Source of the DNA: Lysobacter sp. BMK333-48F3
GTDB lineage: Bacteria; Pseudomonadota; Gammaproteobacteria; Xanthomonadales; Xanthomonadaceae
Assembly: GCF_019733395.1 (NCBI RefSeq)
Contig: NZ_JAIHOO010000001.1
Span: 1,612,001 to 1,676,000 of the forward strand
DNA length: 64,000 bases
Direction: 5' to 3'
The translations under genes were made by a program, and so were the position numbers. Below are positions 47,014 through 55,180 of the stretch, piece after piece (position 1 is the stretch's first letter; each line of letters begins with the position of its first letter). The notes under the pieces were generated by a model. That model was not told where the DNA came from. It saw nothing but the letters and a program-made list of their open reading frames with translations, and searched no databases.

Positions 47014-47060
47014 GGCCGCGCCGGCGCTACCATGGCGGCGTCGCCCGACGCCACGCCGCC

Positions 47061-48197
47061 TTGCTTCCGACCGCCGCCACCGCCGAATCCGCGCCGCGCC
47101 GTAAAGTCCTGCACATCGACATGGACGCGTTCTACGCCTCGGTCGAGCAGCGCGACGACCCGGCCTTGCGCGGCCGGCCGGTGGTGGTGGCCTGGCGCGG
47201 TGCGCGCTCGGTGGTGTGCGCGGCCAGCTACGAGGCGCGCAAGTTCGGCGTGCGCTCGGCGATGCCGGCGGTGCGCGCCGAGCGGCTGTGCCCGCAGGCG
47301 GTGTTCGTGCCGCCGGACTTCGTCCGCTACAAGGCGGTGTCGCGCCAGGTGCGCGAGATCTTCGCCCGCCACACCGACCTGATCGAACCGCTGTCGCTGG
47401 ACGAGGCCTACCTGGACGTCACCGCGACCAAGACCGGCCTGCCCTCGGCCACCGCCACCGCCGAAGCGATCCGTGCCGCGATCCGCGAGGAGACCGCGCT
47501 GACCGCCTCGGCCGGGGTCGCGCCGAACAAGTTCCTGGCCAAGATCGCCTCCGACTGGAACAAGCCCGACGGCCTGTTCGTGATCAAGCCGCACCAGGTC
47601 GAGGCCTTCCTGGCGCCGCTGCCGGTGGGGCGCCTGCCCGGGGTCGGCAAGGTGATGGAGCGCAAGCTGGCCGAACTCGGCGTGGCGGTGGTCGCCGACC
47701 TGCGCGCGCTGGGCGCGTTGGCGCTGGAGCAGCGCTTCGGCCGCTGGGGCAGGCGCCTGCACGAACTGTCGCAGGGCATCGACGAGCATCCGGTCGAGCC
47801 GGAGCGGCCGACCTTGCAGATCTCGTCCGAGGACACCTTCGCCGAAGATCTGCCGTTGGAGGCGCTGGACGAGGACATCCGCCGCCTCGCCGAAAAGACC
47901 TGGGACGGCTACCGGCGCGAGTTGCAGCGCACCCCGGGACGGATCGCGCGCACCGTGGTGCTCAAGCTCAAGACCGCCGACTTCCGCATCCTCACCCGCA
48001 GCCTGACCGCTGCGCAGCCGCCGGCGGGTGCGGACGAACTGGCGCGGATCGCCGCCGCGCTGCGCGGCCGGGTCGAGCTGCCCGCGCAAACCCGCTACCG
48101 ACTGGTCGGGGTCGGCTTGTCGGGGTTCGTGCGCGAAGACGAGGCCCCGCCGCAGTCGGACCTGTTCGACGATCGCGACCCGACGGCGGACGACTGA
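47061..48197 (+). CDS. dinB: DNA polymerase IV (DinB)
   Basis: Y-family translesion polymerase, 378 residues with a TTG start. Motifs: VLHIDMDAFYASVEQRDDP (metal ligands in DMD) and SLDEAYLDV (catalytic Asp-Glu), the helix-hairpin-helix thumb (GRLPGVGKVMERKL) and the little-finger domain. No in-frame ATG or GTG is available upstream of HIDMD, so TTG 47061 is taken; ATG 47121 would delete catalytic residues. The C-terminus has a QSDLFDD motif that resembles a beta-clamp-binding sequence. It converges on the acetyltransferase gene with a 1-bp gap. Confidence 0.95.
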   Translation: MLPTAATAESAPRRKVLHIDMDAFYASVEQRDDPALRGRPVVVAWRGARSVVCAASYEARKFGVRSAMPAVRAERLCPQAVFVPPDFVRYKAVSRQVREIFARHTDLIEPLSLDEAYLDVTATKTGLPSATATAEAIRAAIREETALTASAGVAPNKFLAKIASDWNKPDGLFVIKPHQVEAFLAPLPVGRLPGVGKVMERKLAELGVAVVADLRALGALALEQRFGRWGRRLHELSQGIDEHPVEPERPTLQISSEDTFAEDLPLEALDEDIRRLAEKTWDGYRRELQRTPGRIARTVVLKLKTADFRILTRSLTAAQPPAGADELARIAAALRGRVELPAQTRYRLVGVGLSGFVREDEAPPQSDLFDDRDPTADD

Positions 48198-48198
48198 G

Positions 48199-48726
48199 TC
48201 AGGCCGCGGCGGGCTCTTCCATCCGCACCACGTAGCGCACCGCGTCCATCCGCACCGCGCGCAGCGGCGCGTCTACCTGGCGCGCGGCCTCGCTCCACAG
48301 CGGCGACTGGCATTGCAGATTCAGGCAGCCGAAGCGCTGCGCGGCCTCGCGCGCCTGGCGGAACAACTCGACCTCGATGCCCCGGTCGCGCCACGGCGCG
48401 CGCAGGTAGGGGTCGTCCAGGTGCAGGCAGTAGGCGCGTTCGAGCATCGAGAAGCCGGCGGTGGCGCTGGCGTAGCCCACCGCCTGGCCGTCGACTTCGG
48501 CGATCCAGGCCCAGGCGGCGTACGGCGGCTCGAACAGCACTTCCAGCAGTTCCAGCGCATCGCTGCGCGGCGGTCCGTAGGGGCGCCGTTCCAGCGCGCG
48601 CTGTTCGATGTGCTCCTGGCACAGCGCGATCAGCAAGGCGGCATCCTGGCGCTGGACGGGGCGGACCACCAGGCCGGCGGCGGCGTTCGCGCCGGAGGAT
48701 TCGGCGGCGGCGGGCTGGGCTTTCAT
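48199..48726 (-). CDS. GNAT family N-acetyltransferase
   Basis: 175 residues. GNAT-like order: VRPVQRQDAALLIALCQEHIEQR at the start, a WAWIAEVDGQAVGYASA strand and a later PYLRAPWRDRGIEVELFRQAREAAQRFGCL segment in the acetyl-CoA-binding region (a variant of the R-G-x-G motif). The substrate is unknown. Stop codons of this gene and dinB are 1 bp apart. Confidence 0.8.
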   Translation of the reverse strand: MKAQPAAAESSGANAAAGLVVRPVQRQDAALLIALCQEHIEQRALERRPYGPPRSDALELLEVLFEPPYAAWAWIAEVDGQAVGYASATAGFSMLERAYCLHLDDPYLRAPWRDRGIEVELFRQAREAAQRFGCLNLQCQSPLWSEAARQVDAPLRAVRMDAVRYVVRMEEPAAA

Positions 48727-48950
48727 CGCGGGGGGCTCCTGAAAGGCGGGGACTGAAGGGGCGCAAGCGGGATTCGCCGACGGCCCGGGCGCAGCGGGCG
48801 CGGTAGCATCGGCGGCGAGCGCCGGACCTGCCGACCGCGGGCGCTCGGCCCGGACCAGGGCATCCTGCGCCCGGGCTTTTAAGAACTTTTTAATCGTGCC
48901 GGCGCACAGTGCGTCCGGTGGAGCGACGCAACGACGCAGACGGACGGAGC

Positions 48951-49616
48951 ATGAAGATCCTGTTGGTGGAAGACGACGCCATGCTCGCCGAGGCGGTGCG
49001 CACCGGCCTGCGCCACGATGGCGGCCGGGTCGACTGGGTCGCCGACGCGCCGCTGGCCAAGACCGCGCTGGTCGATCACGACTACGACGCGGTGGTGCTC
49101 GACCTGGGCCTGCCCGGCGGCAGCGGCCTGAGCGTGCTGGCGACCCTGCGCAACCGCTACGACGCCACCCCGGTGCTGATCGTCACCGCGCGCGACAAGC
49201 TCAGCGAACGCATCGCCGGGCTCGACGCCGGCGCCGACGACTACATCGTCAAACCCTTCCAGCTCGACGAGCTGGGCGCGCGGCTGCGCGCGGTGATGCG
49301 GCGCAGCCAGGGCCGGGTGTCGCCGGTGCTCAGCTGCGGCAGCGTGGTGCTGGATCCGGCGCGGCGCCTGGTGACCCGCGACGGCGAACCGGTCGCGCTG
49401 AGCGGCCACGAGTTCCGCACCCTGATGCTGCTGCTCGAGCGCCAGGGTCGGGTGGTCACCCGCGAGCAACTGGAGGAAGCGGTGTACGGCAGCTCCGGCA
49501 CGATCGAGAGCAATACCATCGCGGTCTACGTGCACCAGTTGCGGCGCAAGCTCGGCGAGCCGTTGATCGTGACCGTGCACGGCTACGGCTACCGCATCGG
49601 CGGCGGCCCGAATTGA
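48951..49616 (+). CDS. OmpR-family response regulator (QseB/PmrA-like)
   Basis: 221 residues. Receiver domain with LLVEDDAM, phospho-acceptor Asp51 (VVLDLGLPGGSG) and Lys in YIVKPF. C-terminal OmpR/PhoB winged helix (LSGHEFRTLMLLLERQG..., ending VHGYGYRIGG). It overlaps no gene but lies 2 bp before the kinase at 49619, so a two-gene operon is clear. QseB/PmrA/BasR resemblance is by motif; no signal known. Confidence 0.94.
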   Translation: MKILLVEDDAMLAEAVRTGLRHDGGRVDWVADAPLAKTALVDHDYDAVVLDLGLPGGSGLSVLATLRNRYDATPVLIVTARDKLSERIAGLDAGADDYIVKPFQLDELGARLRAVMRRSQGRVSPVLSCGSVVLDPARRLVTRDGEPVALSGHEFRTLMLLLERQGRVVTREQLEEAVYGSSGTIESNTIAVYVHQLRRKLGEPLIVTVHGYGYRIGGGPN

Positions 49617-49618
49617 GC

Positions 49619-51124
49619 ATGCGCCGTCACCGCGATGCCGGCGCCGCGGACGCGAGCGCCGCCGACCCGACCACCGCCGCGGCGGACTGGCGCGAACGCC
49701 GCCGCCAGGCGCGCCGCGAGCATTGCCGACGGATGCGCGAATTCCCCGGCGGGCGTTCGCTGCGCTGGAAACTGACCTGGGTGCTGATCAAGGCGGTGCT
49801 GCTGGCCTGGTTCGTCTGGCTGAGCTGCCAGGTCTGGCAGCTGGGCCGCGAGCACACCGGCATGCTCGACAACTCGCTGCGCGAAATCGCCGAGCAGGTG
49901 CTGGGTTCGATGCCCGAAGGCCTGGATCGCCTGCCTTCGCGCGATCCGGCGCGGCCGACGGTGCCGGTGGAAGCCGACCGCAAGATGAGCTTCCAGGTCT
50001 GGGCCAACGGCCGCAACGTGGTGTACTCCGCGGCGGCGCCGCTGCAGCCGCTCAACCCCGAGTTCAAGGACGGTTTCGCGCGCCGGATCATCGACGGCGA
50101 GCGCTGGCAGGTCTACACCCTGACCGATCCGCAGCGCGGCCTGGTGGTGCAGGTCGGCCGGACCAAGCGCATGGCGATCGAGGAGCTGCAGGGCTGGATC
50201 GTCGGCAGCCTGCTCGCCGCGGCGCTGATCCTGGTTGCGTTCGCGCTGGCCACCTGGCTGGTGATCGGGCGCTCGCTGCGGCCGATCACCGCGCTGCGCG
50301 ACATCCTGCGCCAGCGCCAGCCGCTGGACCTGACCCCCTTGCCGACCCAGGCCTTGCCGAGCGAGTTCCGGCCGCTGGTCGACGCCTTCAACGGCCAGCT
50401 CGAGCGCGTCGACGCCGCGGTCCAGCACGAGCGCCGCTTCATCGCCGACGCCGCGCACGAGCTGCGCACGCCGCTGGCGGTGCTGAGCACCCACGCCGAA
50501 CTGGCCCTGCGCGCGACCACCCTGGAAGACAAGAACGGCGCCCTGCAGCGGCTCAACGCCGGGGTCCAGCGCGCGGCGCGGCTGTCGGAACAGTTGCTCG
50601 ACCTGGCCCGGCTGGACGCCGGCGAAGAGTCGGTGCGGCTCAAGCCGCTGGACCTGTCGGACCTGATCGTGCTGGTGATCCGCGACTTCGAGACCCTGGC
50701 GCGCGAGCGCCGCCAGCGGATCAGCCTGCGCACCGGGCCGTCGCCCTTGCTCGGCGACGTCGACCAGCTCGGCATCCTGCTGCGCAACCTGCTCGACAAC
50801 GCGGTGCGCCATGCCGGCGCCGACGGCCAGATCGCGGTCAGCTGTACCCGCGGCGACGACGGCGCGGTCGAACTCAGCGTCGCCGACAGCGGTTGCGGGG
50901 TCGCTGCAGAAGATTGCGAACGGATCTTCGACCGTTTCTACCGCGCCCCGGGCAGCCCCGACGGCGGCAGCGGCATCGGCCTGTCGCTGGTCGCGCGCAT
51001 CGCCCAGACCCACGGCGCGCGGATCGAATGCGGCCCGGGCCTGGAGCGCGGCAGCGACGACCCGCGCGGCCCGGGCCGCGGCTTCGAGGTGCGGCTGCGG
51101 TTCCCGGGGGCGCCGGCGGCTTAG
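49619..51124 (+). CDS. Inner-membrane sensor histidine kinase
   Basis: 501 residues. A basic, Ala-rich cytoplasmic N-terminal extension of about 60 residues is unusual for the family. First membrane helix about 55-75, a periplasmic domain (about 78-190), a second helix (about 195-220), a HAMP-like linker, the HisKA site RRFIADAAHELRTPLAVL and an HATPase_c domain with NLLDNAVRHAG, DSGCGV and GGSGIGLSLVARI. QseC-like layout, partner of the regulator at 48951. Confidence 0.94.
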   Translation: MRRHRDAGAADASAADPTTAAADWRERRRQARREHCRRMREFPGGRSLRWKLTWVLIKAVLLAWFVWLSCQVWQLGREHTGMLDNSLREIAEQVLGSMPEGLDRLPSRDPARPTVPVEADRKMSFQVWANGRNVVYSAAAPLQPLNPEFKDGFARRIIDGERWQVYTLTDPQRGLVVQVGRTKRMAIEELQGWIVGSLLAAALILVAFALATWLVIGRSLRPITALRDILRQRQPLDLTPLPTQALPSEFRPLVDAFNGQLERVDAAVQHERRFIADAAHELRTPLAVLSTHAELALRATTLEDKNGALQRLNAGVQRAARLSEQLLDLARLDAGEESVRLKPLDLSDLIVLVIRDFETLARERRQRISLRTGPSPLLGDVDQLGILLRNLLDNAVRHAGADGQIAVSCTRGDDGAVELSVADSGCGVAAEDCERIFDRFYRAPGSPDGGSGIGLSLVARIAQTHGARIECGPGLERGSDDPRGPGRGFEVRLRFPGAPAA

Positions 51125-51192
51125 GCGCTGGGGCGACAGCAACAGCAGCAGCAAAGAGCAACAGCAAATCCCCCCTGGCCCCCCTTTTTCAA

Positions 51193-51941
51193 GGGTCTTA
51201 GGAAGCAAACAGCCCCTCAGAGTGGGTTGGATCGTAGCAACTTGAGGGTCGCCCGGTAGAGGTCTTCGTGGCGGTGGTTGAAGCGGAACTCGCACTCCTT
51301 CAGGTGCAGGTAGAAGGTGGCCTTGGGCACCTCGTTGAATTTGGCCAGGCGCCGCTTGGCGAAGCTCCAGAAGCTCTCGATGCCGTTGATGTGGTTGTCG
51401 CCCTCGGCGAAATGATTGCCGCTGTGGCGAATGCGCCAGTGCTTGGCATAGCCCAGGTCGACCAGGCCGTCGTAGCTGGACAGACAGTCGGAGAGGATTT
51501 CGCTCTCCAGGCGAATATGCCCACGAATTAAGGCCTGAAGCGTGGCGGTTTTGCAGTTGGGGACGATCTGGGTGTAGACGTGCTGGCCGCGTTTGAGCAT
51601 GCCGAAGACGATGGTTTTCTTGCCGGCGCCGCGGCCGCGTTTGCCGCGCACGCGCCACGGTCCGAAGAAGGATTCGTCGACTTCCACCTGGCCGGTGAAC
51701 GGCGAATGCTGCTCGCATTCGGTGGCGATGGCACGACGCAAGGCAAGGAAGATCGAGTTGACCGATCGCACGCTCAACCCGGTCAGTTGCGCGGTGCTGG
51801 TCGCGGTCAGGTCCAGGGCCCAGCAGCGCACGAGGGCCCGAAATCGGGCCTCGCTGATTTTCGAACGGCTGTAGTACCTATTTTTCTTATTCATTTCAGG
51901 AAGATAGCTGCGTTATGAGGCAGCTTTGCTTCCTAAGACCC
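51193..51941. mobile_element. IS1595-family (ISXO2-like) insertion sequence
   Basis: 749 bp. Terminal inverted repeats begin GGGTCTTAGGAAGCAAA at the left and end TTTGCTTCCTAAGACCC at the right (17 perfect bp). It carries one transposase gene. The 8-bp target duplication expected for the family is not found: the flanks TTTTTCAA and TTTGAAAA are instead reverse complements of each other, both belonging to the CCCCCTTT hairpin repeat family. Confidence 0.85.
51217..51894 (-). CDS. IS1595 family transposase
   Basis: 225 residues. ISXO2-like DDE/N domain: first Asp at 73 (VEVDESFFGPW), second Asp near 136 (LSDCLSSYDGL) and the Asn/Glu region HINGIESFWSFAKRRL near 170. Basic N-terminus begins MNKKNRYYSRSKI. 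Lower GC than neighbouring genes fits transfer. The frame is intact, so the element may be active. Confidence 0.92.
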   Translation of the reverse strand: MNKKNRYYSRSKISEARFRALVRCWALDLTATSTAQLTGLSVRSVNSIFLALRRAIATECEQHSPFTGQVEVDESFFGPWRVRGKRGRGAGKKTIVFGMLKRGQHVYTQIVPNCKTATLQALIRGHIRLESEILSDCLSSYDGLVDLGYAKHWRIRHSGNHFAEGDNHINGIESFWSFAKRRLAKFNEVPKATFYLHLKECEFRFNHRHEDLYRATLKLLRSNPL

Positions 51942-52191
51942 TTTGAAAAAGGGGGAACAGCAAGCTGCATCGCGGTGGAAGTAACGGCCTCGCGATCTCC
52001 GTGGATGTCGTGGAAGCCCGACCGCAGCGGATCCACCCGAAGCATTCCCCCCTTTGAAAAAGGGGGGCCAGGGGGGATTTGCTTTTGCTTCCATTGCGAA
52101 ACCCCCCTCCCCGCCGCCCTGCTGACAACAGGCTGGCAGCAGCCCCCGCGCACAGTGCTGCGGTGCGATCGGCACGGCAGAGGGGTGCGGC
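51942..52191. other. Hairpin repeats right of the insertion sequence
   Basis: 250 bp with the second half of the disrupted hairpin (from 51942) and a complete copy at 52047-52067, followed by GGCCAGGGGGGATTTGC, as found at the other hairpin sites. No gene is present. Confidence 0.6.
52047..52067. repeat. CCCCCCTTT-loop-AAAGGGGGG hairpin repeat
   Basis: CCCCCCTTTGAAAAAGGGGG plus one more G: 9-bp arms and 3-nt loop. Confidence 0.8.
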
Positions 52192-52803
52192 ATGGACCGG
52201 CAGCGACGGACGATCTTGCGGTTGGGGGCGAGCGCGCAGCTCGCGGCGTGGGCGACGCTGTTGCCGACCGGCGCGGTGGCCGGCGGCGCAGGCGGCGCCG
52301 CTGCTACGAGCGAAAACGGCGCCGGCGGCGATGGCGAGCGCGACGGCCGCCACGATTTCGACTTCTATCACGGCCGCTGGCGGGTCGAGAACCGGCGCCT
52401 GGCGCAGCGCCTGGCCGGCAGCGACGACTGGATCGAGTTCGAAGCCACCGACGAGTGCCGGCCGGTGCTCGGCGGGCTCGGCAGCGTCGACCGCTACCGC
52501 ACCGACTGGAACGGCGGCATCGAGGGCTTCGCCCTGCGCCTGTACCGACCGCAAAGCCGGCAGTGGCACGTGTACTGGGCCAGCGACCGCGACGGGGTGC
52601 TCGAACCGCCCCTGGTCGGCGGCTTCCGCGACGGCGTCGGCCTGTTCGAGGGCCTGGAAGCGCACCAGGGCCGGATGCTGCGCGCGCGCGCGACCTGGTC
52701 GCAGATCCGCGCCGACAGCGTGCACTGGGAACAGGCGCTGTCGCCCGACGACGGCCGCACTTGGGAAACCAACTGGGTCATGCGCATGACCCGCATCGAC
52801 TGA
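52192..52803 (+). CDS. DUF1579-like protein (short paralogue)
   Basis: 203 residues. A probable export signal (residues about 9-30, LRLGASAQLAAWATLLP, no twin Arg perfect motif) is followed by a domain found again in the next gene: HDFDFYHGRWRVENRRL, RPVLGGLGSVDRYRTDW, WHVYWASDRDGVLEPPLVGGFRDG and TWETNWVMRMTR. This pattern is DUF1579-like, a small-molecule-binding-type barrel. It lacks the C-terminal NIPSNAP part of its neighbour. ATG 52192 has no clear SD. Confidence 0.7.
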   Translation: MDRQRRTILRLGASAQLAAWATLLPTGAVAGGAGGAAATSENGAGGDGERDGRHDFDFYHGRWRVENRRLAQRLAGSDDWIEFEATDECRPVLGGLGSVDRYRTDWNGGIEGFALRLYRPQSRQWHVYWASDRDGVLEPPLVGGFRDGVGLFEGLEAHQGRMLRARATWSQIRADSVHWEQALSPDDGRTWETNWVMRMTRID

Positions 52804-52838
52804 CGCGCATCGACCGACCCGACCAGGAGACCGGCGCC

Positions 52839-54098
52839 ATGACCGCCACCGCAGCCCAATCGACCCTCGCCGCGTCAGCGCGCGACGACAGCCGCCACGA
52901 CTTCGACTTCCTGCACGGCCGCTGGCAAGTGCGCAACGAACGCCTGCGCGAGCGCCTGAGCGGCAGCGACGAATGGGAAACCTTTTCGGCGCTGCAGACC
53001 TGCGCGCCGGTGCTCGGCGGACTCGGCAACGTCGACGCCTTCGTCAGCGACTGGGACCGAGCTGGCGCGCCGGGCCGTTTCGAAGGCATGACCCTGCGCC
53101 TGTTCGATCCGGCGCGGCGGCAGTGGAGCATCTACTGGGCCGGCAACCACGACGGCGTGCTCGAACCGCCGGTGGTCGGCGGCTATCGCGACGGTGTCGG
53201 CAGCTTCGAAGGCGAACTCGAACACGCCGGCCGCCCGGTGCTGGCGCGCTTCGTCTGGAGCGGCATCAGCAAGAACACCGCTCATTGGCACCAGCAGTTC
53301 TCCGCCGACGGCGGGCGCAGTTGGGAAACCAATTGGCATATGTGGCTGCGCCGCTGCGGCGACGATGGCCGCCTGCTGCACGAGGATGCGGTGATCGAAC
53401 TACGCCGCTATCGCCTGCAGCCGGGGCGGCGCGAGGAACTGATCGAGCTGTTCGAGCGCGAATTCGTCGAGCCGCAGGAAGCGGTCGGCATGCATTTGAT
53501 CGGCCAGTTCCGCGACCTCGACGACGACGACCGCTACACCTGGATCCGCGGCTTCCCCGACCACACGCTGCGGCGCAGCGCGCTGGAGGGCTTCTACGGC
53601 GGGCCGACCTGGAAGCGCCACCGCGAAGCGGCCAACGCGACCATGGTCGACAGCGACGATGTGCTGATGCTCAAGCCGGCCTGGCCGGGCGCGGGCTTCG
53701 CCGCGGCCGCGCAGGCGCGGTCGGCGCCGGGCGCGACCGTCGAAGCCGGGCCCGGGCTGATCCTCGCCGGCGTCTGTGCCCTGGCTCCGGCCGCCGCGGC
53801 CGGCTTCGCCCGCGCCTTCGAACGCGAGTTCGCCCCGGCACTGCGCGCGACCGGCGCCGAATTGTTGGGCGTGTACCTCAGCGACGACACGCCGAACAAG
53901 TTTCCGCGTTTGCCGGTGCGCGAGGACGGCCCGCACCTGGTCTGGTTCGCGCGGGTCGAAGACGCGTCCGCGGCGGAACGGCTGCAGGCCGACCCGGCCT
54001 GGCGCGCGCGTTGGGCCCAGGCCGAGCGCGAAGCCCTGCGCGGGCCGCCGGAGTGGCTGCGGCTGGCGCCCACGCCGCGTTCGGAGCTGCGCGGGTGA
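52839..54098 (+). CDS. DUF1579-like and NIPSNAP-like fusion protein
   Basis: 419 residues. The N-terminal domain (about 15-180) parallels the gene just before it (HDFDFLHGRWQVRNERL, PVLGGLGNVDAF, HDGVLEPPVVGG, WETNWHMWLRR). The C-terminal domain (about 185-410) looks like two NIPSNAP/ferredoxin-like halves: ELRRYRLQPGRREELIELFEREF, then FPDHTLRRSALEGFY, and ARVEDASAAERLQADPAWRARW. No signal peptide. CAGGAGA precedes the ATG. The next gene is a WYL-type regulator on the same strand, probably its controller. Confidence 0.75.
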   Translation: MTATAAQSTLAASARDDSRHDFDFLHGRWQVRNERLRERLSGSDEWETFSALQTCAPVLGGLGNVDAFVSDWDRAGAPGRFEGMTLRLFDPARRQWSIYWAGNHDGVLEPPVVGGYRDGVGSFEGELEHAGRPVLARFVWSGISKNTAHWHQQFSADGGRSWETNWHMWLRRCGDDGRLLHEDAVIELRRYRLQPGRREELIELFEREFVEPQEAVGMHLIGQFRDLDDDDRYTWIRGFPDHTLRRSALEGFYGGPTWKRHREAANATMVDSDDVLMLKPAWPGAGFAAAAQARSAPGATVEAGPGLILAGVCALAPAAAAGFARAFEREFAPALRATGAELLGVYLSDDTPNKFPRLPVREDGPHLVWFARVEDASAAERLQADPAWRARWAQAEREALRGPPEWLRLAPTPRSELRG

Positions 54099-54159
54099 AC
54101 CCGCGGCGCCGCGGTACCGCTGCGCTTGAACGCGGCGCGGCGGCGCGGGATCATGCCGC

Positions 54160-54858
54160 ATGCGCCGCGCCGACCGCCTGTTCCTGTTGATCCACGCCCT
54201 GCGCGGCCGCCGCCATGCGATCACCGCCCAGCAACTGGCGCAGACCCTGGAAGTGTCGCTGCGCACGGTCTACCGCGACGTCGCCGACCTGCAGCGCTCC
54301 GGCGTGCCGATCGAAGGCGAGGCCGGGGTCGGTTATCTGCTGCGCAAGGGCGCGGACATCCCGCCGCTGATGTTCAACCCCGACGAGCTCGAAGCCCTGG
54401 TGGTCGGCACGCGCTTCGTGCGCGCCTTCGGCGGCGAGCGCTTGGGCCGCGGCGCCACCGCCGCCTTGCTCAAGATCGAGGCGGTGCTGCCGCCCGAGCT
54501 GCGCGCCCGCAGCGCCCGCACCCGCATCTTCGCTCCGCAGTTGGACAACCGGATCGAGGCCAGCGGCCTGATCGACGCGCTGCATGCGGCGGTGCTGGAA
54601 CAGCAGGTGCTGCGCCTGAACTATCGCGACAGCGAAGCGCGCAGCAGCGAACGCGAGATCGAGCCGTTGTGCCTGTCGTTCTGGGGCGGCAGCTGGACCC
54701 TCGGCGCCTGGTGCCGGCTGCGCGCAGGCTTCCGCAGCTTCCGCCCGGACCGGATCGCCGACTACGCCGCCACCGGCGAGCGCTTCGCCGAATCGCGCGA
54801 ACGCGGCCTGGACGCGTACTTGCGTTCGGTGGGCGGGCAGGGATTGGAGCCGGTGTAA
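54160..54858 (+). CDS. YafY-type HTH and WYL domain regulator
   Basis: 232 residues. N-terminal DeoR-type HTH (RADRLFLLIHALRGRRHAITAQQLAQTLEVSLRTVYRDVADLQRSGVPIEGEAGVGYLL) and a WYL domain (about 130-215, including LRLNYRDSEARSSEREIEPLCLSFWGGSWTLGAWCRLRAGFRSFRPDRI). WYL regulators sense ligands and repress or activate nearby genes. It follows the two DUF1579-like genes on the same strand. Confidence 0.9.
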   Translation: MRRADRLFLLIHALRGRRHAITAQQLAQTLEVSLRTVYRDVADLQRSGVPIEGEAGVGYLLRKGADIPPLMFNPDELEALVVGTRFVRAFGGERLGRGATAALLKIEAVLPPELRARSARTRIFAPQLDNRIEASGLIDALHAAVLEQQVLRLNYRDSEARSSEREIEPLCLSFWGGSWTLGAWCRLRAGFRSFRPDRIADYAATGERFAESRERGLDAYLRSVGGQGLEPV

Positions 54859-54919
54859 GCAGAAAGGCGGAACTGAAGCGATTGGGCCGATGCTTCCTGG
54901 GATGCATCGCTAGCCGTCG

Positions 54920-54938
54920 CCCCCTTTGAAAAAGGGGG
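54920..54938. repeat. CCCCCTTT-loop-AAAGGGGG hairpin repeat
   Basis: CCCCCTTTGAAAAAGGGGG, 8-bp arms and loop GAA, same sequence as at 35623. Confidence 0.8.
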
Positions 54939-55030
54939 CGAGCGCCCGGTACGAGTACGAAGTCCGATCGGACTGGCGGCGCGGGGGATTTGCTTTTTGC
55001 ACGCAACATCAAAAGCAAATCCCCCCTACC

Positions 55031-55051
55031 CCCCCCTTTTTCAAAGGGGGG
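55031..55051. repeat. CCCCCCTTT-loop-AAAGGGGGG hairpin repeat
   Basis: CCCCCCTTTTTCAAAGGGGG plus one G; opposite orientation to the hairpin at 54920, so the pair is inverted. Confidence 0.8.
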
Positions 55052-55115
55052 AACAGCAACGCGGCGAATGTGGAGCATGTGCCAGTTGCTTCGGCGGACG
55101 CGGATTTTTAGCCTT

Positions 55116-55164
55116 TTTCGACTTTCGACTTTCGACTTTCGACTTTCGACTTTCGACTTTCGAC
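55116..55164. repeat. Seven tandem TTTCGAC heptamers
   Basis: Seven perfect 7-bp units in a row, ending 17 bp before the stop codon of the ECF sigma factor gene (55181). Length-variable repeats of this kind can change by slippage; no role is known. Confidence 0.85.
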
Positions 55165-55180
55165 TCCCGATTCCCGTCCC

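Larger units (their letters stand above)
54859..55180. other. Intergenic region with hairpins and TTTCGAC tandem repeats
   Basis: 322 bp between convergent genes without a gene. Contents: hairpins at 54920-54938 and 55031-55051 with the GCAAATCCCCCC flank and a GAACAGCAA tail, and seven tandem TTTCGAC units at 55116-55164. Confidence 0.7.

Noticed and set aside
52047..52067. CCCCCTTT hairpins as ordinary terminators
   Set aside because: They recur with conserved flanks regardless of gene orientation, and the T run lies inside the loop/stem rather than after it.
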